In this document: positions 17,139 to 24,014 of the stretch, one piece after another
How positions within the stretch are numbered: the stretch's first letter is position 1
Layout of the letters: each line of letters starts with the position of its first letter
Assembly: GCF_009377235.1 (NCBI RefSeq)
Contig: NZ_VMNX01000059.1
Coordinates: forward strand, 1-44,115
DNA: 44,115 bases
Source: Streptomyces acidicola
GTDB lineage: Bacteria > Actinomycetota > Actinomycetes > Streptomycetales > Streptomycetaceae
Direction of reading: 5' to 3'
Translations under genes and position numbers: made by a program
The notes under the pieces: generated by a model
Seen by the model: only the letters and a program-made list of their open reading frames with translations
What the model was told of the DNA's origin: nothing
Database searches by the model: none

Positions 17139-17615
17139 TCAGGTCCGCCACACGCCCAGACGGGCTCGTACCTGCCCGGCGGGAGACGGCACGGCGCCTG
17201 GATACGGCGGCGCGCCCGCGCGCACGGAGGAGGACGGCGGTTGCGGTTCGGCGTGCTCGACGGCGGGCTCGGTCTGGACGGCCGGCGCCGCCGGGGCGAT
17301 ACCGCGGGGCGGCTGCACAGTGGGCTCGTCCCGGTCCAGGCAACCCAGTTCGCTGCCGGAGCCCTCTCCGGTCTGCTGCTCGCCTTCACTGTGCGTGGTG
17401 TGCGCGGTGTGTGGCGTGCCGGACGGCTGTCCGCAGGACGGGGACGCGGCAGCCGCAGGAGGGGAGTCGACGCGGCCTGTGGCTGTCGGCGTCGGGCCGT
17501 GGGCGCAGGCGAGCAGATGCAGCAGGGCGCCCAGCAGCACCACGAGCACCGCCCCGATCCGCGACCGGGAGCGGCTGCCCTGGAAGACCGTGACCGTCCC
17601 AGCCGTCATGAACAC
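17139..17615 (-). CDS. small membrane-anchored or secreted hypothetical protein
   Basis: A 158-residue protein of unknown function with one hydrophobic segment (IGAVLVVLLGALLHLLACAHGP, about residues 20-41) followed by a Pro/Ala/Thr-rich, partly His-rich tail that ends ARLGVWRT. The segment could be a signal anchor, or a signal peptide with a non-classical lipobox around LLAC. Similar small proteins with a CAHGP motif and a GVWRT-like end are familiar from Streptomyces, which supports it as a real gene. GTG 17615 or ATG 17609 could be the start; there is no clear ribosome site, so a leaderless message is possible. It is the first gene of the minus-strand run leading to the cysteine-synthase-like and MFS genes. 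Confidence 0.6.
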   Translation of the reverse strand: MFMTAGTVTVFQGSRSRSRIGAVLVVLLGALLHLLACAHGPTPTATGRVDSPPAAAASPSCGQPSGTPHTAHTTHSEGEQQTGEGSGSELGCLDRDEPTVQPPRGIAPAAPAVQTEPAVEHAEPQPPSSSVRAGAPPYPGAVPSPAGQVRARLGVWRT

Positions 17616-17848
17616 AAACCGTAGTCAAGTGAACGCATAAGGTTCTGGTGAGTCTGCTGAGTCGTACGTGCCCGCAGGGGTGCGGCGGACGCGGGGAAAC
17701 CAGGGGATACAGGGGGAACCGCTGGGCGGGGGCTGACCGCCGCGGTCTGGGCGGGCGGAGAAATCCGACTCCTGATCATCACCGCATCGGGTGAATCGGC
17801 CCCCTGGTCGGCCCCCGCGGCGCGGCGCTCTCGCCCCGGCATTTTGAG

Positions 17849-17872
17849 TTCAGGGTTTCCTGAATTCAGGAA
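17849..17872. promoter_or_regulatory. palindromic operator of CmtR-like repressor
   Basis: A perfect 16-bp palindrome TTCCTGAATTCAGGAA (17857-17872) sits 20 bases before the regulator start codon. It overlaps a second inverted repeat, TTCAGG (17849-17854) with CCTGAA (17859-17864). This is the expected layout for ArsR-family autoregulation. Confidence 0.75.
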
Positions 17873-17891
17873 TTTGTGTACCGTCGGCCTC

Positions 17892-18248
17892 ATGCTTATC
17901 GCCTCCGACTCTGCTTCCGGCACCGGCACCGACGTCGACGCCCTGGCCCGGTTCGGCCGTGCGCTCGCCGACCCGATCCGCTGCCGCATCCTGCTCGCCC
18001 TGCGTGAAGCCCCCGCCCACCCGGCGGACCTGGCCGAGGAGCTCGACATCTCCCGCACCCGGCTGTCGAACCACCTCGCCTGCCTGCGCGACTGCGGCAT
18101 CGTCGTCGCGGTCCCCGAAGGCCGACGCGTGCGCTACGAACTCGCCGACGCCCGCCTCGGTCACGCCCTGGACGACCTGCGCGGCGCGGTCCTCGCCGTG
18201 GAGGCCGACCGCACCTGTCCGGACGCCGACGAGAAGGGATGCTGCTGA
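17892..18248 (+). CDS. CmtR-like ArsR-family metal-sensing repressor
   Basis: A 118-residue winged-helix repressor. The recognition region is EELDISRTRLSNHLACLRDCGIVVAVPEGRRVRYELAD. Cysteines C64, C68 and C109 have exactly the spacing (4 and 41) of the Cd/Pb ligands C57, C61 and C102 of Mycobacterium tuberculosis CmtR, and the LACLRDCG segment matches that family. The C-terminus ends GCC (C117, C118), which may add ligands. ATG 17892 was preferred to an in-frame TTG at 17844 because the latter lies inside the operator. No good ribosome site precedes it, so the mRNA may be leaderless. It probably represses itself, the coupled transporter and the methyltransferase gene until Cd, Pb or a similar thiophilic metal binds. 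Confidence 0.88.
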   Translation: MLIASDSASGTGTDVDALARFGRALADPIRCRILLALREAPAHPADLAEELDISRTRLSNHLACLRDCGIVVAVPEGRRVRYELADARLGHALDDLRGAVLAVEADRTCPDADEKGCC

Positions 18249-19009
18249 TGGCGGCGACAGCTCCCGGCCCGAGCCCGCAGCGCGCCACCCAACTGGTCCG
18301 TCGCATACGGCTGCTCGTCGCCGTCACGATCACCTACAACGTGATCGAGGCAGTCGTCGCGATCACCGCGGGCACGATCGCCTCCTCCACCGCCCTCATC
18401 GGCTTCGGACTGGACTCGGTCATCGAGGTTTCCTCGGCGGCGGCCGTCGCCTGGCAGTTCTCCACCGCCGACCACGCCCTCCGCGAAGCCCGCGAGAAGA
18501 CCGCCCTGCGCGTCATCGCCGTCTCCTTCTTCGCGCTCGCCGCGTACGTCACTGTGGACTCCGTCCGCGCGCTGGCGGGCACCGGCGAGGCCCGGCACTC
18601 CACCCCCGGCATGGTGCTGGCCGCCCTGTCCCTGCTCGTGATGCCGTTCCTGTCGGCGGCCCAGCGCCGCGCCGGACGCGAACTCGGCTCCGCCTCGGCG
18701 GTCGCCGACTCCAAGCAGACCCTGCTGTGCACCTACCTGTCCGGCGTGCTGCTCGTGGGCCTGCTCGCCAACTCCCTGCTCGGCTGGTCCTGGGCCGACC
18801 CGATCGCCGCCCTGGTGATCGCCGCCGTAGCCGTCAAGGAGGGCCGCGAGGCGTGGCGCGGTGACAACTGCTGCGCGGTACCGGCCGCCGGCACCGTCCC
18901 CCAGGGGCAGCAGAACGAGGTGCAGCAGAACGAGGTGCAACAGGACGTGTGCGGCTGCGGGCCGGGCTGCGCGTGCCGCGCCCCGCTGAAGGAGGTGGGC
19001 GTACGGTGA
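18248..19009 (+). CDS. cation diffusion facilitator-like transporter
   Basis: A 253-residue membrane protein with six predicted helices, related to the CDF/ZitB superfamily of metal/proton antiporters. The helix 2 and helix 5 motifs are GFGLDSVIEVSSAAAVAWQF and SWADPIAALVIAAVAVKEG, each with the buried acidic residues expected of a metal site. ADSKQTLLCTYLSG provides further polar and cysteine residues within the membrane. ATG 18248 overlaps the repressor stop (ATGA) with AAGGG upstream; ATG 18239 is an alternative. The C-terminal tail carries QQNEV repeats and then a cysteine cluster (CGCGPGCACRA), probably a soft-metal-binding tail. The usual cytoplasmic CDF C-terminal domain is absent. It probably exports Cd, Zn or a similar cation. 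Confidence 0.85.
   Translation: MAATAPGPSPQRATQLVRRIRLLVAVTITYNVIEAVVAITAGTIASSTALIGFGLDSVIEVSSAAAVAWQFSTADHALREAREKTALRVIAVSFFALAAYVTVDSVRALAGTGEARHSTPGMVLAALSLLVMPFLSAAQRRAGRELGSASAVADSKQTLLCTYLSGVLLVGLLANSLLGWSWADPIAALVIAAVAVKEGREAWRGDNCCAVPAAGTVPQGQQNEVQQNEVQQDVCGCGPGCACRAPLKEVGVR
18908..18949 (+). repeat. 15-bp in-frame tandem repeat in transporter tail
   Basis: CAGCAGAACGAGGTG occurs twice in exact tandem (18908-18922, 18923-18937), followed by a degenerate 12-base copy. It encodes QQNEV-QQNEV-QQDV just before the cysteine cluster. Confidence 0.85.
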
Positions 19010-19641
19010 CCGGCTGGGCCTGGACGGCACTCGCGCTCTACGTGGGGTGGCTGGCCGCCGCCTTCGGCGTCCGCTCGATCATCCAGCGCCTCCGTACCGG
19101 TGACACCGGCTTCCGCGGCCTGTCCCGCGCGTCGGGCCGGGCCGCCCGGGGGGCCGGAGTGCTCTTCGTCGCGGCACTCCTCGGCGCCGTCGTCGCACCC
19201 GCCGGGACCCTGGCCGGCCTGCCGGTCCTCGTCGAGGATGCTCCGGCCCTGTACGGCACCGGAGCGGCGATCACCGTGCTCGGCATCGTCGCCACGCTGA
19301 TCGCGCAGGGAGCCATGGGAACGTCCTGGCGCGTCGGCGTGGACCAGGGCGAACGGACCGCACTCGTCACGAGGGGCCCCTTCTCGTACGTACGGAACCC
19401 GATCTTCACCGCGATGGGCATCACCGGGACCGGACTTGCGCTCATGGTGCCCAGCGTCCTGGCCCTGGCTGCCCTCGTCGCGCTGGCTGTCGCCGTCGAA
19501 CTGCAGGTTCGGATCGTCGAAGAACCCTACCTACGGGCGGTGCACGGCACGGACTATCTCACGTACGGAGCCACGACCGGGCGCTTCGTGCCCGGCGTGG
19601 GGCAGTTGAGGTCCGGCGAGAAGAGCCCGGACACCGAGTGA
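19006..19641 (+). CDS. isoprenylcysteine carboxyl methyltransferase (ICMT/PEMT)-like membrane protein
   Basis: A 211-residue integral membrane protein with about five hydrophobic segments. Its C-terminal half carries the SAM-dependent ICMT/PEMT signature: RGPFSYVRNPIFTAMGITGTG, then RIVEEPYLRAVHGTDYLTYGATTGRFVPG. GTG 19006 overlaps the transporter stop (GTGA), with a near-perfect AAGGAGG upstream, so it is the third gene of the metal operon. Bacterial members are mostly uncharacterised, and several sit beside metal-resistance genes. Methylation of a metal species, lipid or small thiol is possible but not shown. The gene ends 3 bases before the convergent operon's last gene, leaving no room for a terminator between them. 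Confidence 0.8.
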   Translation: MTGWAWTALALYVGWLAAAFGVRSIIQRLRTGDTGFRGLSRASGRAARGAGVLFVAALLGAVVAPAGTLAGLPVLVEDAPALYGTGAAITVLGIVATLIAQGAMGTSWRVGVDQGERTALVTRGPFSYVRNPIFTAMGITGTGLALMVPSVLALAALVALAVAVELQVRIVEEPYLRAVHGTDYLTYGATTGRFVPGVGQLRSGEKSPDTE

Positions 19642-19644
19642 CGA

Positions 19645-20484
19645 TCAGGCGGGTATCCGCTCCAGCACTCCGCCCGCGAACACGTCGTACAGCGGCAGGG
19701 TCTCCAGGTGGACGTAGCCGATGTGGCAGTCGCAGAGGGCCAGCGGGCAGGTGCGGGGGCGCAGTGCCCGCCGGTAGGAGCCGTCGTAGAGGTTGCCCAG
19801 CTCCGAGCGGACGAAGTGGCAGCGGCGGACCGTGCCCTCGCCGTCCACCGATATGACGGACTCGCCCGTCCGGCAGGGCAGTCCGGCGCTGCGATGCGCG
19901 TGGCGGCTGTACGGGAAGAGCGGGTCCAGGGCGGTCCACTCGTCGGCCTCGGCATCGGTGTACGTATGGCCCTCGGCGGCGTTGACCCACAGGTACACGT
20001 GGGCGGGGAGGTCGGCGCGCAGGCGGCGCGCGTGCTCCAGGTGCTCGGGAAGGCCGACGACGCCGACGCTGTGGCGGACGCCGCGGGTGGCCAGGTCGTG
20101 GCACTTGCTCAGGAAACGGTCGTACGGCGTCTGCCCGGGGTGGAAGGTGCACCACAGGGCGGCGGTGTCCAGGTCGGCGTCGGCGAGCCAGTCCGTACGG
20201 CAGCTGAGATTGGTCTGGATCGCCACCCGGCGGATGTGCGGCAGCCGGCTCAGCTCCACGAGCGTCCGCCGGTACCAGGAGCGCACCAGGCCCTCGCCCC
20301 ACGGCGTGAACAGCAGGGAGAGCCGGTCTTCGTGCTGCTCGGCCGCCCACGCGGCGAAGCGCTCCAGCGCGGCGCGGTCCGCGGTCAGTTGGGCGCGGCT
20401 GTCCCGTCGCTTGGCGAAGGGGCAGTACGGGCAGTCGTAGTCGCACGACGCCAGCGGACCGCGGTAGAGGATCGTGAGGTCCAT
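19645..20484 (-). CDS. STM4011-family radical SAM protein
   Basis: A 279-residue radical SAM enzyme. The N-terminal cluster motif is C14-x3-C18-x2-C21 (SCDYDCPYCPFAKR), coordinating the 4Fe-4S cluster that cleaves SAM. It then has a short TIM-barrel with TPWGEGLVRSWYRRTLVELS and IQTNLSCR. The C-terminal part has additional cysteines (SAGLPCRTGESVISVDGEGTVRRCHFVRSELG, then CPLALCDCHIGYVHL) like an auxiliary-cluster (SPASM-like) region. The content and order of its neighbours match the STM4011-STM4015 conserved cluster, which supports this family. ATG 20484 has GGAG upstream, within the end of the preceding gene. It is the last gene of the six-gene operon. The substrate is unknown; rSAM proteins with auxiliary cysteines often modify peptides or proteins. 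Confidence 0.85.
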   Translation of the reverse strand: MDLTILYRGPLASCDYDCPYCPFAKRRDSRAQLTADRAALERFAAWAAEQHEDRLSLLFTPWGEGLVRSWYRRTLVELSRLPHIRRVAIQTNLSCRTDWLADADLDTAALWCTFHPGQTPYDRFLSKCHDLATRGVRHSVGVVGLPEHLEHARRLRADLPAHVYLWVNAAEGHTYTDAEADEWTALDPLFPYSRHAHRSAGLPCRTGESVISVDGEGTVRRCHFVRSELGNLYDGSYRRALRPRTCPLALCDCHIGYVHLETLPLYDVFAGGVLERIPA

Positions 20485-20494
20485 GCGGGCTCCG

Positions 20495-21958
20495 TCACTT
20501 CGGTTCGTACGAGGCCATGCGCTCCCGCACGGCCGGGGAGAACAGCTCGGGCCCCAGCGCGTCGGAATGGGCCAGCCCCTCCGGGGACAGCCGCAGCACG
20601 CCCTGTCCCGCGGAGTCGTCCAGCCAGCCCCGGTCGCCGAACCGCTCCAGCTCGGCGGGGAAGTCTTCGGCGGGCGAGGTGCCGAAACGGGCCCGGTAGT
20701 CGGCGACGGGCATGCCCTCGGCCTGCAGCAGCGACTGCAGCAGATGGCGGCGCCGGGCCTCCCCGGCGTCCATCCGCCGGCCGAAGTCGGCGTGACGGAA
20801 GTCCTCGGCCCCGCGAGCCGTGTAGTCGTCGATGATCCGGCGTATCTGGTGCATGTCCACGGCGTAGTCGAAGGAATAGTGCAGCGCGGAGGTGTAGGAG
20901 CGGGCGCCGCAGCCGAGGCCGACCATGCCGTCGGTCTGGCACGCGTAGTCCTCCCCGCCGGTGGTGGGGGCATCCGTGCGGCGGAACATGCGCATCGACA
21001 CCTGTTCGTAGCCCCGCGCGAGCAGATGGTCGCGGCCGTGGCGGTACAGCCGCAGCCGCTGCTCGTCCCACTCGGCGTCGCCGGGCACAGGCCCTGGGTG
21101 CCGGCCGAGACCGGTGAGCGGGCGGACGTAGAGGGGATAGAGGTACAGCTCCTCGGGCCGCCAGGCGAGAGCCGCGTCGAGGGAGTGGCGCCAGGATTCC
21201 TCGGTCTGGCCGTCGATGCCGTAGATGAGGTCGATGTTGAGGACGGGGATGCCGGCGTCACGGATCCTGGCGAGGGCTGCCTCGACCTCCGCCCGGCGCT
21301 GCGGGCGTACGGCCGTGCGTGCCTCGGCGTCGACGAAGCTCTGCACGCCCAGGCTCAGCCGCGTGGTGCCACGTGCGGCCAGCACGGCCAGCCGGTCGGT
21401 GGTCGCGGTGGCGGGCGAGGCTTCCACGGACAGCGGGATCGCCGACAGATCGGCGCCCAGGCCCTGTTCGGCCAGATCACACAGCCGCTCCAGCTCGGCG
21501 GCCTCCAGGAACGTCGGCGTGCCGCCGCCGAAGGCCGCGCCCGCGAACCGCGCCCCCTCGCCCAGCGCCTCGCGCACCGCGGCCGCCTGACGTTCCAGCG
21601 CGTCCAGGTAGGCGGTGGTCAGGCCGTCGGGTGCCCCGATCCGGGTGAAGAGGTTGCAGAAGCCGCAGCGCACCTCGCAGAAGGGGATGTGGAAGTAGAG
21701 CGACAGGGCGTTCTTGGGCTCGTCCGCCCACAGGTCGCGCAAGGACGCGTCGTCCCGGCGCAGCGGGCGGTACGCGGTCTTGTGCGGATACGCGTAGACG
21801 TAGTGCTGGTACGGGCGGACGGCGGACGAGGCCGGGGTTTCGGAGACGGCCGTCTCGGTGCCGGTCGTTTCGGTGATGGCTGCTTCGGAGATTGCCGTCT
21901 CGGAGATTACCGTTTCGGAGATGGCCGTTTCGGAGATGGCCGTTTCGGCGCTGGTCAT
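20495..21958 (-). CDS. STM4012-family radical SAM protein (HemN-like)
   Basis: A 487-residue radical SAM protein resembling coproporphyrinogen III oxidase HemN/HemW. Key segments are LYFHIPFCEVRCGFCNLF (C94, C98, C101), FGGGTPTFLEAAELERL, RLSLGVQSFVDAEARTA and NIDLIYGIDGQTEESWRHSLDAAL. The body starts at about residue 50 (YQHYVYAYPHKTAYRPLRRDD), where the family normally begins. The first ~45 residues are pentapeptide repeats of the ETAIS type encoded by 15-bp DNA repeats, so this start may be recent or the true start may lie inside. ATG 21958 overlaps the upstream stop (ATGA). It is probably not a heme enzyme, since its neighbours are the other STM401x-type genes. Confidence 0.87.
   Translation of the reverse strand: MTSAETAISETAISETVISETAISEAAITETTGTETAVSETPASSAVRPYQHYVYAYPHKTAYRPLRRDDASLRDLWADEPKNALSLYFHIPFCEVRCGFCNLFTRIGAPDGLTTAYLDALERQAAAVREALGEGARFAGAAFGGGTPTFLEAAELERLCDLAEQGLGADLSAIPLSVEASPATATTDRLAVLAARGTTRLSLGVQSFVDAEARTAVRPQRRAEVEAALARIRDAGIPVLNIDLIYGIDGQTEESWRHSLDAALAWRPEELYLYPLYVRPLTGLGRHPGPVPGDAEWDEQRLRLYRHGRDHLLARGYEQVSMRMFRRTDAPTTGGEDYACQTDGMVGLGCGARSYTSALHYSFDYAVDMHQIRRIIDDYTARGAEDFRHADFGRRMDAGEARRRHLLQSLLQAEGMPVADYRARFGTSPAEDFPAELERFGDRGWLDDSAGQGVLRLSPEGLAHSDALGPELFSPAVRERMASYEPK
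21837..21956 (-). repeat. eight 15-bp in-frame tandem repeats at 5' end of STM4012-like gene
   Basis: Units of the form GTTTCGGAGATGGCC (plus-strand reading) run from 21837 to 21956. The copies at 21912 and 21927 are identical and the outer ones degenerate. They encode ETAIS-like pentapeptides. Confidence 0.9.
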
Positions 21959-22824
21959 GAGGCCTCGTCGAGGAAGAAGTGGGCGTAGGGCACGGTCCAG
22001 ACGACGTCATGGCCGATGCGGTGGCCGCTGTAGCCGTCCTCGCCGTACGCGGTGCCGTGGTCGGAGCAGACGATGGCGAAGCACGGGCGGCGGCTGCGGA
22101 CGGCCGCGAAGAGCCGTCCCATGTGCCGGTCCACGTACTCAAGGGCCGCGGCGTGGGTGGCCCGGGAGTCGCCCGCATCACGGGTGGCGCCGGGCAGATG
22201 GAACCAGTTGGGCTGGTGCAGCGCCGACACGTTCACGAAGAGGAACAGACGCTGCTCCTGCGGGAGCCCGGCGACGACCTGCTCGGCGCGGGCCACCTGT
22301 GCCTCGAAGGACGCGGGGGAAGGCACCCCGAACTCGGGCTCCCAGTGGCTCTCCTGGAACATCCCGGGCAGGACGGAGCCCAGCGGCCCCCGCTTGTTGA
22401 AGAAGCCGACGCCGCCGATGCACACGGTGCGGTAGCCGGCGGCGGCCAGACCCGACACCAGGTCGGGCGTGTCGTAGACGAAGGTGTCGGGCGCGGTGGT
22501 CTCGCTGCCCTCGAAGCGGGCGGCGAAGAGACGTGGGTGCGGTCCCGGTGCGGCCGGTGTGGGCAGGAAGCCCGCGAACATCGCCTGGTGGGAGGCGTAG
22601 GTGAAGCTGCCCGGGGCGTGCCGGCGCTCCCAGACGCCGCCGGGCAGGTGCCGGGCGAGGTTCGGGATACGGCCGTCCGCCGCCAGTTCCTGGGCCACGT
22701 CGTAGCGGAGCGTGTCGAGCGTGACCAGCAGGAGGTCGTGACTGCCGACCACTTCGTTCATGTCGATCACGTCGTTCATGTTGTTCACGTCGTTCATGTT
22801 GTTCATGTCGATCGGCGGCGTCAT
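21955..22824 (-). CDS. STM4013-family hydrolase (alkaline phosphatase/sulfatase fold)
   Basis: A 289-residue hydrolase of the alkaline-phosphatase superfamily. Metal- and nucleophile-site segments are LLLVTLDTLRYDVA (metal Asp near D37), APGSFTYASHQAMFAGFLPT (probable Ser/Thr nucleophile) and IVCSDHGTAYGEDGYSGHRIGH (metal-binding Asp-His and His). The substrate may be a phosphate or sulfate ester. ATG 22824 overlaps the STM4014-like stop, with AAGGAG 7 bases upstream. The first ~25 residues are Met-Asn-Asp-Val repeats that create several in-frame ATG codons; homologues of this type would be expected to start near MNEVVGSHD. It is third from the end of a strictly coupled operon. No signal peptide is seen, so it should be cytoplasmic. 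Confidence 0.85.
   Translation of the reverse strand: MTPPIDMNNMNDVNNMNDVIDMNEVVGSHDLLLVTLDTLRYDVAQELAADGRIPNLARHLPGGVWERRHAPGSFTYASHQAMFAGFLPTPAAPGPHPRLFAARFEGSETTAPDTFVYDTPDLVSGLAAAGYRTVCIGGVGFFNKRGPLGSVLPGMFQESHWEPEFGVPSPASFEAQVARAEQVVAGLPQEQRLFLFVNVSALHQPNWFHLPGATRDAGDSRATHAAALEYVDRHMGRLFAAVRSRRPCFAIVCSDHGTAYGEDGYSGHRIGHDVVWTVPYAHFFLDEAS
22771..22806 (-). repeat. 18-bp tandem repeat at 5' end of STM4013-like gene
   Basis: Two 18-bp copies (22771-22788, 22789-22806) differ at one base, and partial copies continue on both sides (about 22757-22812). They encode NMNDVN-type repeats with several in-frame ATG codons. Confidence 0.85.
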
Positions 22825-24014
22825 GAGGATGCTCCTTGCGCCTCGCGCGTCCGCGCGGGGGTCGTTTCGCGCGTCGGTACGGGTGTCGTTTCCCCCATCC
22901 GCACGGCGGCCGGAACGGCGGCGACCTGCGCGGCGTACGTGTCCAGGCCCTCGGCGCCACTGCCCGGCAGGCCGGTCAGTCGGGGCAGCAGATCCCCGAA
23001 GGCGTTCACCTCGCCGACGGCGAAGCGGCTCCACCCGGTGGACGGCAGGACGTCCACGCCCACGCACAACGTGCCCGGGAAACACGCCGCCGCCCGCTCG
23101 GCGGCGTCCAGCACCTGGTCGAAGCCGCCGCCCGCGGCCCGGATCGCCTCGCGTGCCGCGTCCAGGTCACCGCGGGCGCCCCCCAGGTGCAGATTCGTCA
23201 TGGGGTGACGGCTGGTCCGCACGACGGCGTGCGTGGCGCGTCCGGCGACCACGACCACCCGGAGATCGGCGGCACGGCCGCCCAGCGAGGCCTTCGGCAG
23301 CCACTGCTCGACATGGAGCCCGTCCGGGGCCAGGGCGTCGACGAGGGCGGCGACTTCGGGCTCCGAGGCGTACTGCCGCACCCGCAGGGAGTTGAAGAGC
23401 CGGCCGTCGGAGGCGGTCTCCACGGAGGTCGTCGCCCTGACCCGGCCGGGGCCCGCCACCGAGAGCGCCACGACACCGGACGCCGACGAACCGTGCGCCG
23501 GCTTCACGAACGCCCGCGAGATGCGCGCCGCCTTCAGCTTCTCCCGCAGCTCGTCCCAGCCGCCGAGCGGGCCCGTCAGAGCGGGAGGCACCGGGGCACC
23601 CGCGGCGGCGAGCCGGGCATGGCAGCGCCGCTTGTCGAACATCACCGCCACGTCCTCGGCATCGGCGGAGGGCACCGCACCCGCACGGCGCGCCGCGCCG
23701 GTCACATCCCGGACCGCCGCCGTGAAGCGCCGGTACCAGAGGGCTGTTCCCTCCACGCGGGTGGGATCTTCGGTGTTCCGCAGCAGCTCGTCGACCTCGG
23801 CATTCTCACCGGGGGAGTCGATCCGTACGAACTCGCCCGGCCGGAACGCGAACCGCCCGCACAGCACGTCGCGCCACGCCAGAACGCGCGGTTCCGTGTG
23901 CCCCGCCGCGCGGACGGCGTCGGCGAACATCGTCGTCCGCCGGTTCTCCGGATTGCTGACGACGGCGAACCGAAGGCCGGTGCCGGGGGTGTGGCTACTC
24001 GGAGACAGCGACAT
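22821..24014 (-). CDS. STM4014-family ATP-grasp-like protein
   Basis: A 397-residue protein with ATP-grasp features. VMFDKRRCHARLAAAGAPVPPAL is a pre-grasp/grasp entry like that of RimK and GshB. RAFVKPAHGSSASGVVAL holds the nucleotide-binding lysine and glycine loop. VEQWLPKA is followed by GRAADLRVVVVAGRATHAVVRTSRHPMTNLHLGGARGD, and VDVLPSTGWSRFAVGEVNAFGDLLPRL resembles the Mg-binding E-x-N segment. Such enzymes form amide or thioester bonds through acyl phosphates. ATG 24014 was chosen over a longer reading frame because GAGGAG precedes it. It overlaps the STM4015-like gene by 20 bases. In this operon it is the candidate for joining an amino acid or peptide to a target. Confidence 0.83.
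   Translation of the reverse strand: MSLSPSSHTPGTGLRFAVVSNPENRRTTMFADAVRAAGHTEPRVLAWRDVLCGRFAFRPGEFVRIDSPGENAEVDELLRNTEDPTRVEGTALWYRRFTAAVRDVTGAARRAGAVPSADAEDVAVMFDKRRCHARLAAAGAPVPPALTGPLGGWDELREKLKAARISRAFVKPAHGSSASGVVALSVAGPGRVRATTSVETASDGRLFNSLRVRQYASEPEVAALVDALAPDGLHVEQWLPKASLGGRAADLRVVVVAGRATHAVVRTSRHPMTNLHLGGARGDLDAAREAIRAAGGGFDQVLDAAERAAACFPGTLCVGVDVLPSTGWSRFAVGEVNAFGDLLPRLTGLPGSGAEGLDTYAAQVAAVPAAVRMGETTPVPTRETTPARTREAQGASS

Noticed and set aside
17606..18100. 164-residue minus-strand frame antisense to the ArsR gene
   Set aside because: It overlaps the CmtR-like gene and its operator. The translation is Ser/Arg/Ala-rich with no motif.
20495..21958. assignment of the HemN-like protein to heme biosynthesis
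   Set aside because: The rSAM core is HemN-like, but the operon content matches the STM4011-4015 set and contains no heme genes.
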